Shown here piece by piece: positions 42,860 to 51,096 of a stretch of 64,000 bases of DNA (position 1 is the stretch's first letter; each line of letters opens with the position of its first letter). The position numbers and the translations under genes were made by a program. The notes below the pieces were generated by a model. It was not told the DNA's origin and made no database searches. It worked only from the letters and a program-made list of their open reading frames with translations. The DNA comes from Chryseobacterium sp. Leaf180 (GTDB lineage Bacteria; Bacteroidota; Bacteroidia; Flavobacteriales; Weeksellaceae): positions 653,054 to 717,053 of the forward strand of contig NZ_LMPJ01000001.1 in NCBI RefSeq assembly GCF_001424585.1. Direction: 5' to 3'.

Positions 42860-44377
42860 TTAATGGAAAAAATGACGCACGCCCGTAAACATCATCGGAA
42901 GATGGTGCTCGTTGGCTGCATCAATACTTTCCTGATCTTTTACGCTTCCGCCAGGCTGAATAATCGCTGTAATACCTTCCTGAGCGCAGAAATCAACTAC
43001 GTCTCTGAATGGAAAAAATGCATCAGAAGCCAAAACTAAATCTCCGTCAAATTTTCCTTTAGCTCTCTCGATCGCCTGTTGCGTTGCCCAGATTCTGTTA
43101 ACCTGCCCGCCGCCAATACCAAATGCCTGAATGCCGTTTGAAACCACAATTGCATTTGATTTTACATATTTTACGACTCTCTGAGAGAACAATAAAGCCC
43201 TTTTCTGCTGTTCAGTCGGCTGCGTTTCAGTCACCACTTTAATGTCGTCTGAGAAAACACTGTCGTTATCCTGAACTAAAATTCCACCGTCTACTTTCAC
43301 CCAGGTTTGCTTATCTGAAACGGGATTGACGATTTTTATAATTCTTAGATTCTTTTTCTTTCTTAAAATTTCCAGTGCTTCCTCGTCAAAATCCGGAGCC
43401 ATTACAATCTCAAGGAAAGTCTTGTTCAATTCTTCGGCCGTCGCTGCATCAATTTTATAATTCATCGCGACAATTCCGCCAAAAATAGAAACCGGATCGC
43501 ACTCAAAAGTTTTCTGATACGTTTCTAAAGCTGAAGTTCCGATGGCTACACCGCAAGGTGTAGAATGTTTTACGGCGCAACAGGCCATTTCTTCTTTAAA
43601 TTCTGTTACCACTTTCCAGCAAAGATCCATATCCCGAAGATTGTTGAAAGAAAGTTCTTTGCCGCCGAGCTGTTCAAAATCTTTCATCGCACCGTTTTCG
43701 AAAGTCGAAGCGTAATAAGCTGCGGTTTGATGAGGGTTTTCGCCATATCTCAAGTCTGCTACTTTTTTGTAAGAAGCACTTAAATAGGTTGGATATTCTT
43801 CATCTAAAAGCATTCTCGAAATTGCCGCATCGTATGCTGACGTCAGATTGAATACTTTTCCGGCAAGTTTTTTCCGCGTTTCTATCGAAGTATCACCAAC
43901 ATTTTCCATTTCAGACTGCACTTTTGCGTAATCTTCAACATCGGTGATGACTGTTACGGAATCGAAATTTTTTGCCGCTGAGCGAAGCATTGAAGGTCCG
44001 CCAATATCGATAAATTCCACTTTTTCGTGAAGCGGAATATCTTTGTTTACATTCTCAAAGAAAGGGTAAAGATTCACAATCACCATGTCGATCAGACCAA
44101 TTCCGTGTTCCTTAACCGTTTTCATGTGTTCTTCATTGGCACGAACAGCAAGTAATCCTCCATGAACCTTCGGGTGAAGGGTTTTCACTCTTCCGTCAAG
44201 CATTTCCGGGAAGTCGGTCACCTCATCAATCTGAATCGGATTTAATCCTGCATCTTTTAAATGCTTAAACGTTCCGCCTGTGGAAATTAATTCGTAGTCT
44301 TTTGCTTCCAGAAATTTTGCAAAATCAATCAATCCGCTTTTGTCAGAAACACTGATCAACACTCTCTTTTTACTCAT
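42860..44377 (-). CDS. purH: Bifunctional AICAR transformylase / IMP cyclohydrolase
   Basis: A 505-residue enzyme for the last two steps to IMP. The N-terminal cyclohydrolase (MGS-like) domain begins with V-S-D-K-S-G-L and contains G-G-T. The C-terminal transformylase has the K-H-S-T-P-C-G motif with its catalytic Lys-His, and F-P-F-R-D and G-G-G-Q near the end. The length is typical. A GC-rich inverted repeat (44420-44424 with 44436-44440) lies in the 82-bp gap to purN. Confidence 0.96.
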   Translation of the reverse strand: MSKKRVLISVSDKSGLIDFAKFLEAKDYELISTGGTFKHLKDAGLNPIQIDEVTDFPEMLDGRVKTLHPKVHGGLLAVRANEEHMKTVKEHGIGLIDMVIVNLYPFFENVNKDIPLHEKVEFIDIGGPSMLRSAAKNFDSVTVITDVEDYAKVQSEMENVGDTSIETRKKLAGKVFNLTSAYDAAISRMLLDEEYPTYLSASYKKVADLRYGENPHQTAAYYASTFENGAMKDFEQLGGKELSFNNLRDMDLCWKVVTEFKEEMACCAVKHSTPCGVAIGTSALETYQKTFECDPVSIFGGIVAMNYKIDAATAEELNKTFLEIVMAPDFDEEALEILRKKKNLRIIKIVNPVSDKQTWVKVDGGILVQDNDSVFSDDIKVVTETQPTEQQKRALLFSQRVVKYVKSNAIVVSNGIQAFGIGGGQVNRIWATQQAIERAKGKFDGDLVLASDAFFPFRDVVDFCAQEGITAIIQPGGSVKDQESIDAANEHHLPMMFTGVRHFFH

Positions 44378-44459
44378 CTTACTTTCAATTTTTACTTTTT
44401 ACAGCTGTTTCAAACTGTTGCCGGTTCTTTCACTTCCGGCTTTATTTTACTTAGATTTT

Positions 44460-45023
44460 TTATTTGTGAAGCACTTTGTTGATCGCTTCCGGGAAAATTT
44501 CATATTCCACCTGATGTACTTTCTCCGCAACTGTTTCGGCGGTGTCATTTTCAGTTATTTTAAAAGATTTCTGGAGAATAATTTCGCCTTCGTCAATTCC
44601 TGAAGTCACATAATGAACCGTTGCGCCGCTTTCTTTTTCGCCGGCGGCAATCACCGCTTCGTGCACATGATGTCCCCACATTCCTTTTCCGCCAAATTTC
44701 GGCAATAAAGCAGGATGAATATTAATGATTTTATCCTGCCATTTTTCGCAGAATTCTGGTTTCAGGATAGATAAGAAGCCGGCAAGAATAATGAGATCAG
44801 TATTGTCATGAATGTTCTCTGCAAGCTCTTCGCTGAAATCTTTCCCACGTGGAATCATGATGTTTTTGATCTGATGATTTTTCGCTCTCTCTAGACCAAA
44901 ACATTCTCTGTCGGCAACCACCAGAGAAATATTTGCATCGCGAATTTCTCCGCTGGCAACAGTATCGATGATTCTCTGAAAATTTGTCCCGGAACCCGAA
45001 ACTAAAATGACTAAATTTTTCAT
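44460..45023 (-). CDS. purN: Phosphoribosylglycinamide formyltransferase
   Basis: A 187-residue enzyme that transfers a formyl group from 10-formyltetrahydrofolate to GAR. Characteristic segments are S-G-S-G-T-N-F-Q near residue 9, N-I-H-P-A-L-L-P (catalytic N and H) and H-x-V-x-x-x-I-D-E-G. It follows purM by 78 bp. That gap contains part of a degenerate repeat. Confidence 0.95.
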   Translation of the reverse strand: MKNLVILVSGSGTNFQRIIDTVASGEIRDANISLVVADRECFGLERAKNHQIKNIMIPRGKDFSEELAENIHDNTDLIILAGFLSILKPEFCEKWQDKIINIHPALLPKFGGKGMWGHHVHEAVIAAGEKESGATVHYVTSGIDEGEIILQKSFKITENDTAETVAEKVHQVEYEIFPEAINKVLHK

Positions 45024-45045
45024 TGAACTTAGATGGTAGATTCAG

Positions 45046-45084
45046 GATGTCAGATATCAGAATTAAAGTCTGGAATCTCGCATC
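45046..45084. repeat. Degenerate inverted repeat, purM downstream copy
   Basis: The segment reads GATGTCAG ... TCTGGAATCTCGCATC. Its reverse complement shares GATGCGAGATTYCAGA and CTGACATC with the copy at 46109-46139, so the two copies flank purM in opposite orientation. The internal part contains AGATATCAGA-like units. Confidence 0.5.
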
Positions 45085-45101
45085 TGAAATCTGATGTCTT
45101 T

Positions 45102-46094
45102 TTAAAATTTAAGGTCAATTTTTTCGTCTCCTGCAGTAATTTCACCGATTTCATAAGCGTCATCCAAAAGATGTAAAACCTTTTCGGCGTGCTGCGCATC
45201 TACTACAACGATCATCCCAACGCCCATATTGAAGGTTCCGAACATTTCTTCGCGGGCAATATTTCCACGTTTTTCAAGCTCAAGCATTACGCTCGGAATC
45301 TGGATTTTAGAAGCATCAATGGAAGCACATAGTCCGTCACCGATAATTCTTGGAATATTTTCGTACAAACCGCCACCCGTAATGTGCGCAATACCTGCCA
45401 CCTCAACTTCTTCAATAACTTTGTGAATGTCTCTGTAATACAATCTTGTAGGAACCAAAAGTGTCTCATACAAAGGTTTTCCTTCAAACTCTTCTTCGAA
45501 ATTAGGGAAGATTTTTCTTACCAATGAGAATCCGTTTGAGTGGAATCCTGAACTTGGCAATGCAATAATTTTATCTCCGGTTTTGATTTTTGTACCGTCT
45601 ATGATCTGATCTTTTTCAACGATTCCTACGCAAAAACCTGCCACATCATAATCTCCAGGCTGATACATTCCCGGCATTTCGGCCGTTTCACCCCCGATCA
45701 AAGCGCAGTTGTTGTCTTTACAGGCTTTTACCATTCCCAAAACAATCTCTGCAGCAATCTCAGAATCAAGTTTTCCGCAAGCTAAATAATCAAGGAAAAA
45801 CAAAGGCTTCGCACCGTGGCAAAGAATATCGTTGGCACACATTGCAAAACAGTCGACGCCGATAGAATCATATCTTTTCGAGTCTAAAGCGACTTTCAGC
45901 TTCGTTCCCACGCCGTCGGTTCCGGAAACCAAAACCGGGTTTTTGTAACCGCCGATTTCGTAAAATGCACCGAAACTTCCCAAATGATTCAAAACATTAG
46001 CATTGTGCGTTTCGCCAACTGCTTTCTTTATTTTGTCTACCGTTTTGTAGCCTTCTTCCTTGTCTACGCCTGCCGATTTGTATGTGTTACTCAT
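45102..46094 (-). CDS. purM: Phosphoribosylformylglycinamidine cyclo-ligase (AIR synthetase)
   Basis: A 330-residue PurM/SelD-fold ATPase that makes the imidazole ring. Matching motifs are Y-K-S-A-G-V-D near the start, S-G-T-D-G-V-G-T-K (58-66), G-G-E-T-A-E-M-P and H-I-T-G-G-G-L-Y-E-N-I-P-R. It is the first gene of the leftward purine cluster. No good TAnnTTTG box is found between it and the terminator at 46189-46215, so it may depend on read-through from the promoter at 46311-46341. Confidence 0.96.
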   Translation of the reverse strand: MSNTYKSAGVDKEEGYKTVDKIKKAVGETHNANVLNHLGSFGAFYEIGGYKNPVLVSGTDGVGTKLKVALDSKRYDSIGVDCFAMCANDILCHGAKPLFFLDYLACGKLDSEIAAEIVLGMVKACKDNNCALIGGETAEMPGMYQPGDYDVAGFCVGIVEKDQIIDGTKIKTGDKIIALPSSGFHSNGFSLVRKIFPNFEEEFEGKPLYETLLVPTRLYYRDIHKVIEEVEVAGIAHITGGGLYENIPRIIGDGLCASIDASKIQIPSVMLELEKRGNIAREEMFGTFNMGVGMIVVVDAQHAEKVLHLLDDAYEIGEITAGDEKIDLKF

Positions 46095-46108
46095 TGTAAT
46101 AGATTTTT

Positions 46109-46139
46109 GATGCGAGATTTCAGATCACAGACTGACATC
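46109..46139. repeat. Degenerate inverted repeat, purM upstream copy
   Basis: The segment starts GATGCGAGATTTCAGA and ends CTGACATC. It is the inverted partner of 45046-45084 and lies in the purM 5' region between the upstream terminator and the ATG. Confidence 0.5.
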
Positions 46140-46188
46140 TTTTATCTTTTAAAATTAACTTTTGGTTTGACTGAAAGAAAATAAAAAA

Positions 46189-46215
46189 GCCGACAATCTT
46201 TAACAATTATCGGCT
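46189..46215 (-). terminator. Intrinsic terminator upstream of purM (possible attenuator)
   Basis: On the minus strand GCCGATAAT pairs with ATTGTCGGC (9 bp with one T-G pair, better paired on this strand than on the other) and is followed by TTTTTTATTTT. It ends the short unit that begins at the promoter 46311-46341, about 95 bp before the purM ATG. Confidence 0.8.
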
Positions 46216-46221
46216 GGTATT

Positions 46222-46296
46222 TTATCTGAAAATTTCAGAGCCCACAGTTTTTCCGTTTGCTGAAAAACATTCTTTGAAAGCGGACTCAATTTTCAT
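46222..46296 (-). CDS. 24-codon small ORF or structured leader RNA upstream of the purine operon
   Basis: ATG at 46296 to TAA at 46222 encodes 24 residues: M-K-I-E-S-A-F-K-E-C, then F-S-A-N-G-K-T-V-G-S, then E-I-F-R. Codons are normal for the window. The start is 14 bases after a consensus -7 box and the stop is 7 bases before a terminator, so it is a complete short transcription unit. The same bases can fold on the minus strand. GAGTCC (46282-46287) pairs with GGGCTC (46238-46243), enclosing TTTTTC (46262-46267) paired with GAAAAA (46248-46253). It may be a small protein, a leader peptide or a riboswitch-like RNA. No known purine riboswitch sequence was recognised. Confidence 0.45.
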   Translation of the reverse strand: MKIESAFKECFSANGKTVGSEIFR

Positions 46297-46310
46297 CTAT
46301 TTTCTTTTTG

Positions 46311-46341
46311 CAAAGATATTAATTTAAAGTTAAATCTCAAA
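46311..46341 (-). promoter_or_regulatory. Strong consensus promoter of the purine leader
   Basis: On the minus strand TTTG (46338-46341) and TATCTTTG (46311-46318) are 19 bp apart, matching both Bacteroidota promoter elements. The expected start is near 46304. It is one of the two best promoter matches I found in the window. Confidence 0.75.
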
Positions 46342-46360
46342 TGCAAAAAATCGGTTTGAC

Positions 46361-47089
46361 TTATTTTAAATACGCCGGAAATTCCATAGGAACTTCCATC
46401 AGTAATATTTCGGAGTCTTCTGTAGCTTCCAGAGTGAAACTTTCTGCGTCCCAGATACCAAAACCATCTCTCTCATTTAAAGTCTGTTCGCCCACTTTTG
46501 CACTTCCTTTCAAAACAAAAATATAGACACCGTTTCCATCTTTATGCAGTTGATATTCTCTGCCGTTTCCTTTTGTGAAATTAGCGAGATTAAACCATGC
46601 ATCCTGATGAATCCAAACGCCTGTGTCATCCTGATTCGGTGATAAAATCTGGTGAAAATCATTCACTTTCATTCCTTCGGATATACTGACCTGATCGTAT
46701 CTTGGCGCTACATTTTCTTCACGCGGAAAAATCCAGATCTGCAGAAATTTTACACTTTCGTCTTTATTTTTATTGTATTCACTGTGCATCACGCCGGTTC
46801 CGGCACTCATCACCTGAATTTCTCCTTTTTTGATTACCGCAGTCGTTCCTATTGAATCTTTATGTTCCAAATCGCCTTCCAAAGGAATCGAAATGATCTC
46901 CATATTTTTGTGCGGATGCGTTCCAAAACCCATTCCCTGGGAAACGGCATCGTCGTTTAAAACCCTTAAAACTCCGAAATTCATCCGTTCTGCGTTTTGA
47001 TAACCTGCAAAACTGAATGTGTGATAAGAATTGAGCCAACCGTGATTGGCGTGACCTCTGGAATCTGCTTTGTGATAAACTGTTTTCAT
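46361..47089 (-). CDS. Pirin-family cupin protein
   Basis: A 242-residue two-cupin protein of the pirin/YhhW group. The metal-binding segment G-F-G-T-H-P-H-K-N-M-E-I has two His and a Glu near residues 57-64, and H-S-E-Y is near 102. The N-terminal R-G-H-A-N-H-G-W-L-N-S-Y-H-T-F-S-F-A is family-specific. Members bind Fe, and some cleave flavonols or act as redox sensors; the role here is not known. It ends just before the purine leader promoter. Confidence 0.9.
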   Translation of the reverse strand: MKTVYHKADSRGHANHGWLNSYHTFSFAGYQNAERMNFGVLRVLNDDAVSQGMGFGTHPHKNMEIISIPLEGDLEHKDSIGTTAVIKKGEIQVMSAGTGVMHSEYNKNKDESVKFLQIWIFPREENVAPRYDQVSISEGMKVNDFHQILSPNQDDTGVWIHQDAWFNLANFTKGNGREYQLHKDGNGVYIFVLKGSAKVGEQTLNERDGFGIWDAESFTLEATEDSEILLMEVPMEFPAYLK

Positions 47090-47118
47090 TTTGTAAATTT
47101 TATTGATTATTTATAGTA

Positions 47119-47126
47119 CAAATGTA
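47119..47126 (-). promoter_or_regulatory. Bacteroidota -7 promoter element of the pirin gene
   Basis: TACATTTG on the minus strand matches TAnnTTTG and lies 29 bases before the ATG. It is inside a small inverted repeat GTAC-AAAT-GTAC (47116-47127), which could bind a regulator. Confidence 0.55.
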
Positions 47127-47209
47127 CAGTCAGAATCCGCAGAAATGATTGATATAAGGTAAGAAGCGATTCGTTTAGTTTAGTAGATGCATTTCTTTAA
47201 AATGATAAG

Positions 47210-47229
47210 AAGCGGACTTCTACCCGCTT
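47210..47229. terminator. Hairpin downstream of the sugar transporter gene
   Basis: AAGCGG (47210-47215) pairs with CCGCTT (47224-47229). It lies after the MFS transporter stop. The T-run is better on the plus strand than on the minus, so termination on the minus strand may be weak. Confidence 0.45.
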
Positions 47230-47261
47230 TTTATATAATAGTTTTCTGTTTTAAATTAATT

Positions 47262-48644
47262 TTAAAAATGAACCTGCTGAATATCTTCTTCAATTTCTTT
47301 TGTATTCGAATCTTCTGTTTTAATGAAAATCATCGTTAAAACTGCTGCTAAAACCATACATATTCCGCCAACAACCACATAACCCATTGCCATATTTCCA
47401 AAATATCTGCTTACAATTGGCCCACCAAATAATCCGTTGATGATCTGCGGAATCACAATAAAGAAATTAAAAATCCCCATAAAAACGCCCATTTTACGTT
47501 GCGGAATCGCGTCTATCAGCATCGCATAAGGCATTGCCAAAATACTTGCCCAGGCAAAACCAAGCCCAATCATCGACATCCATAAAAGCGAAGTGTCTTT
47601 AATAAAATACATAGAAATTAAGCCAAGTCCGCCACACAGAAGAGCAAAAGCATGCGTCTGTTTTTTTCCGATTTTGTTCGCCATAGGTGTCAGCAAAAAC
47701 GCAAACGGAATCGCCCAGAGATTATACATTCCGAATAATTTTCCGGTGAGATCACCTGCTTTATTAAATTCTAAAGAATGTGTATCTTCCGGTGATAGCC
47801 CGAAATGATGCGTTGCCAAAGCACTGGTCGTAAAAACCCACATTGTAAAGAGCGCAAACCATGAGAAAAACTGTACAATTCCCAGCTTTTTCATAAGCGT
47901 CGGAATTTTAGCAAAATCGCTGAACATATCTGAGAACTTCGATGTATGATGATGTTCTTCATTTTCGTCTTCAAATTCTATAAATTCTTTCGGAGAATAT
48001 TCTTTCGTTGTAATGATTGTATAGATAATACTTAGCAATAGAATCGCCGCTCCAAAGTAAAATGCATAGATCACATTATCTGCAACAAAACCTTTTTCAG
48101 CAACATTTGATATGCCTAATTTAGTAAGCCAATCTGGGAGATAAGATCCAATCACCGCGCCGATTCCGATCAAAACGGTCTGTACAGAAAACCCTAAAGT
48201 TCCCTGATGTTTTGGAAGCATATCTCCCACCAAAGCACGGAAAGGTTCCATAGCCACATTGATTGAAGCATCCATCATCGCGAGAAAAATCACCGCTAAA
48301 AGAAGCACATTTGCGGCGATCATCTGATTAGCAGAAGCGGCATTCGGAAGCAAAACCAAACCAATAGCGCACAAAATTGCCCCTATTAAAAAGTACGGTT
48401 TTCTTCTTCCCAAAAATCCCCATGTATTATCTCCCAAATGACCGATAATTGGCTGAACGATTAATCCTGTGACCGGCGCTACAAGCCAAAACCACGAGAG
48501 TTGATGAATGTCTGCACCCAGATTCTGCAAAATACGGCTGGCGTTACCGTTCTGTAGACCAAAAGCCATCTGAATTCCCAAAAATCCCATGCTCATATTA
48601 ATGATTTGAGCCATCGAAAGATTTGGTTTTACTTTTTTCTGCAT
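47262..48644 (-). CDS. MFS sugar transporter (SLC45/GPH-like), probable maltose carrier
   Basis: A 460-residue inner-membrane carrier with about 12 membrane segments. The N-terminal part has G-R-R-K-P-Y-F (loop 2-3 motif) and G-H-L-G-D. A His/Glu-rich cytoplasmic loop (E-E-H-H-H) divides the halves. SLC45-type transporters move disaccharides such as sucrose or maltose with protons. Lying last in the starch locus, it is the likely route for maltose or maltotriose into the cytoplasm. The start is 4 bp after the SnoaL-like stop. Confidence 0.82.
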   Translation of the reverse strand: MQKKVKPNLSMAQIINMSMGFLGIQMAFGLQNGNASRILQNLGADIHQLSWFWLVAPVTGLIVQPIIGHLGDNTWGFLGRRKPYFLIGAILCAIGLVLLPNAASANQMIAANVLLLAVIFLAMMDASINVAMEPFRALVGDMLPKHQGTLGFSVQTVLIGIGAVIGSYLPDWLTKLGISNVAEKGFVADNVIYAFYFGAAILLLSIIYTIITTKEYSPKEFIEFEDENEEHHHTSKFSDMFSDFAKIPTLMKKLGIVQFFSWFALFTMWVFTTSALATHHFGLSPEDTHSLEFNKAGDLTGKLFGMYNLWAIPFAFLLTPMANKIGKKQTHAFALLCGGLGLISMYFIKDTSLLWMSMIGLGFAWASILAMPYAMLIDAIPQRKMGVFMGIFNFFIVIPQIINGLFGGPIVSRYFGNMAMGYVVVGGICMVLAAVLTMIFIKTEDSNTKEIEEDIQQVHF

Positions 48645-48648
48645 CAGT

Positions 48649-49164
48649 TTATTCGCTCTTTAATTTGTTGATCAACTCTTCTTCGATCGGAGCTTTTACA
48701 GAAACCACTTTGTCGACAACATCGTTAGGAACAGTCATCGAAAGAACATACTGACGCACTTTCCACTGTCCGTTGATGTTTTCTACAACGCCAGAACCTC
48801 TGCAGATTTTCATCTGCGTATCAAGCAATTCATCAAACCAAGCCATTTTTCCGTCTTTGCTGAAGTAAATATGTCGCTGAATCGAGGTAAAATTCCATGT
48901 TGATTTTTTATCGAAATATGGTTTTGCCCAAACCATAAACTGTTTTTTGTCCCACACTTCGGTAGCATCTGTTCCAATGAAGGTCGACTCGTCTGCGAAG
49001 AAATCAAAATACGTTTTGTAATCTGCTTTTGCCGCAGCAATATTAAACTGATTCAGCATTTTGCTGATCTCACTTTTTTCTTTTTCAAATTTTGTCTGCG
49101 CAGAAACTGCCGAAAAAAATGACAGGAAAATGATTAAAGCAAAGCTAAAAACTGATTTTTTCAT
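48649..49164 (-). CDS. Secreted SnoaL/NTF2-like domain protein
   Basis: A 171-residue protein with a signal peptide (residues 1-22, ending V-S-A-Q). The alpha+beta cone fold is suggested by D-Y-K-T-Y-F-D-F-F-A-D-E-S-T-F-I-G-T-D and G-Q-W-K-V-R-Q-Y. It would be periplasmic. It sits between the amylase and the transporter with gaps of 22 and 4 bp, so it belongs to the same transcript. Its function in starch use is unknown. Confidence 0.75.
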   Translation of the reverse strand: MKKSVFSFALIIFLSFFSAVSAQTKFEKEKSEISKMLNQFNIAAAKADYKTYFDFFADESTFIGTDATEVWDKKQFMVWAKPYFDKKSTWNFTSIQRHIYFSKDGKMAWFDELLDTQMKICRGSGVVENINGQWKVRQYVLSMTVPNDVVDKVVSVKAPIEEELINKLKSE

Positions 49165-49186
49165 AGTTTATTTGTTTAATTTGATT

Positions 49187-51046
49187 TTAATTCAGTTCAA
49201 GGATCATTGATGATTTTGCTGGAATGTTCAATGTTTTCTGAAGCGAAAAATTGTTCCCGGAAATTATTTCTTTTCCTTCTTTAAAATTTTTCAGTGATTC
49301 AGAAAATCTGCTTAATTCAATTTCCTGATCGCTTTCATTCGCATTCAAAACCACCATCACCGTTTCTTTTTCGTCGTATCTAAAATACACAAAAACATTG
49401 TTCTGAGGCACGAAATTTTTAGTTTTGCCAGTATGAATGACGTTTTTTCCTTTTCTCCAGTTGAGTAATTTCTGAGTAAAACCGTAAAATTCTTTTTGCT
49501 GTGCCGACTGCTTTGCAATATTGAACGCATTTTGAGCATCAGATTTCCAGCCGCCAGGAAAATCTCTTCGGATATCTGCATCGCCACCCTTATTTTTATC
49601 GCCACGCATTCCGATTTCAGTTCCGTAATAAATTTGTGGAATTCCGCGAACGGTTGAGATCAGCGTCATCGCCAGTTTGTAGGCTTTTGGATCTGAATTA
49701 AACATTTCGTTCCATCTTTCGGTGTCGTGGTTTTCAAAAAAAACCAAAAGATTATTAATATCCGGATAGAGAAAATCATTGGTAAAACTATTGTAAAGCC
49801 GATTCATTCCGTTGTCCCAGCCGTCTTTTTCTTTAATCGCCTTTGGGATTTCGCCATACAGCGGAAAATCCATCACCGACGGAAGATGAGAATTGTAATG
49901 CGCCGCTTCTCCGGTTTTAGAATCTTTTTGCCATGCGGAAATGTGCGCTGCGTTATTCAGCCACGTTTCTCCGACGATATTAAAATTCGGATATTCATCA
50001 GTAATTGCTTTCGCCCATTTTGCCATCGCATCTTTGTCGTTGTAAGGATACGTATCGACTCGAAAGCCGCCCAGTTCAGCATATTCAATCCACCAGATTG
50101 CATTTTGAATTAAATATTTTAAAACCAACGGATTTTTCTGGTTGATATCGGGCATCGACGTATCAAACCATCCATCCAGAGCCAAGGTTTTATCGACTTC
50201 CGCAGCGTTTGTGTCAAATTGTGAAGTGATCTTATAGTTTGATCTTTTAAAACCTTTTTCGCCGTCATCGAACCAGTGAATCCAGTCTTTGGTCGGCAAA
50301 TCTTTGATCAGCCAGTGCGAAATTCCCCAGTGATTGGTGACATAATCCATCACCAGTTTCATATTTCTTTTGTTGAGCTCACGCGAAAGTTCGCGGTAAT
50401 CATCATTGGAACCATATCTTCCGTCGATTTTATACAAATCGGTCTGCGCGTAACCGTGATAAGAATATGTTTTTTCATTATCTTCATTCACCGGCGTGAG
50501 CCAAATTGCGGTCGCCCCCACGTTTTGAAGATAATCGAGATTATTGATAATACCCTTAAGATCTCCGCCGTGTCGGCCGTTTGGAAGACTTCGGTTTGCT
50601 TTTTCGGTGAGATACGGAACAGAATCATTTTTCTCATCGCCATTGGCAAAACGCTCGGGCATGATGAGATACATCACATCTTTTGACGAGAAAGACGGCC
50701 GGTTTGCAGAATTTGGATTTCTTTCTTTCAGTTCATAGGTATATGAGGCAACATTTTTCTTTCTGTTTTGAATATCAATTTTAAATTTTGAAACATTGAT
50801 TTCATTGGTATTCAAAGTCACGAAAACGTAGTTTGGATTTTCAACTTTCTGAATGTCTTTTGCTACGATTCCGTCTGAAAAGCGGATCTCGTTTTTCGCA
50901 ATATCTTTGCCGTACAGAAGCAGCTGAATTTCCGGATTGTGCATGCCTTTCCACCAAAAAGCGGGTTCTACTTTCTCCAAAACTTTGATCTGAGAAAACG
51001 CAAAAGATGCGGTGAGAAAAGCACCTGCGAAAATTATTTTTTTCAT
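49187..51046 (-). CDS. susA: GH13 alpha-amylase / neopullulanase-like (SusA type)
   Basis: A 619-residue glycoside hydrolase that cuts alpha-1,4 bonds of maltodextrins. The signal peptide ends F-A-F-S-Q. An N-terminal Ig-like domain (residues 20-110) is followed by the barrel. Catalytic residues are D331 (G-F-R-V-D), E360 (V-G-E-T-W) and D441 (E-N-H-D-T-E-R), with D-Y-V-T-N-H as the first conserved region. The layout fits SusA and cyclomaltodextrinase-like enzymes. It probably acts in the periplasm on oligosaccharides brought in by SusCD. Confidence 0.9.
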   Translation of the reverse strand: MKKIIFAGAFLTASFAFSQIKVLEKVEPAFWWKGMHNPEIQLLLYGKDIAKNEIRFSDGIVAKDIQKVENPNYVFVTLNTNEINVSKFKIDIQNRKKNVASYTYELKERNPNSANRPSFSSKDVMYLIMPERFANGDEKNDSVPYLTEKANRSLPNGRHGGDLKGIINNLDYLQNVGATAIWLTPVNEDNEKTYSYHGYAQTDLYKIDGRYGSNDDYRELSRELNKRNMKLVMDYVTNHWGISHWLIKDLPTKDWIHWFDDGEKGFKRSNYKITSQFDTNAAEVDKTLALDGWFDTSMPDINQKNPLVLKYLIQNAIWWIEYAELGGFRVDTYPYNDKDAMAKWAKAITDEYPNFNIVGETWLNNAAHISAWQKDSKTGEAAHYNSHLPSVMDFPLYGEIPKAIKEKDGWDNGMNRLYNSFTNDFLYPDINNLLVFFENHDTERWNEMFNSDPKAYKLAMTLISTVRGIPQIYYGTEIGMRGDKNKGGDADIRRDFPGGWKSDAQNAFNIAKQSAQQKEFYGFTQKLLNWRKGKNVIHTGKTKNFVPQNNVFVYFRYDEKETVMVVLNANESDQEIELSRFSESLKNFKEGKEIISGNNFSLQKTLNIPAKSSMILELN

Positions 51047-51096
51047 TTTTTACGGTTGTATAATGTGGATATTTTTTTGATAATTTTAAATCTAAA

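Noticed and set aside
44405..44445. Hairpin between purN and purH as a terminator
   Set aside because: The stem is only 5 bp and its T-run is on the strand opposite to transcription, so it is more likely a weak structure within the operon.
46180..46341. Known purine, PRPP or ZTP riboswitch in the purM leader
   Set aside because: I compared the leader by eye with the consensus of these classes and found no match. The element was kept as an unclassified leader.
50276..50686. 136-codon plus-strand frame inside the GH13 gene
   Set aside because: It lies opposite well-conserved amylase motifs. The GH13 gene explains the bases fully.
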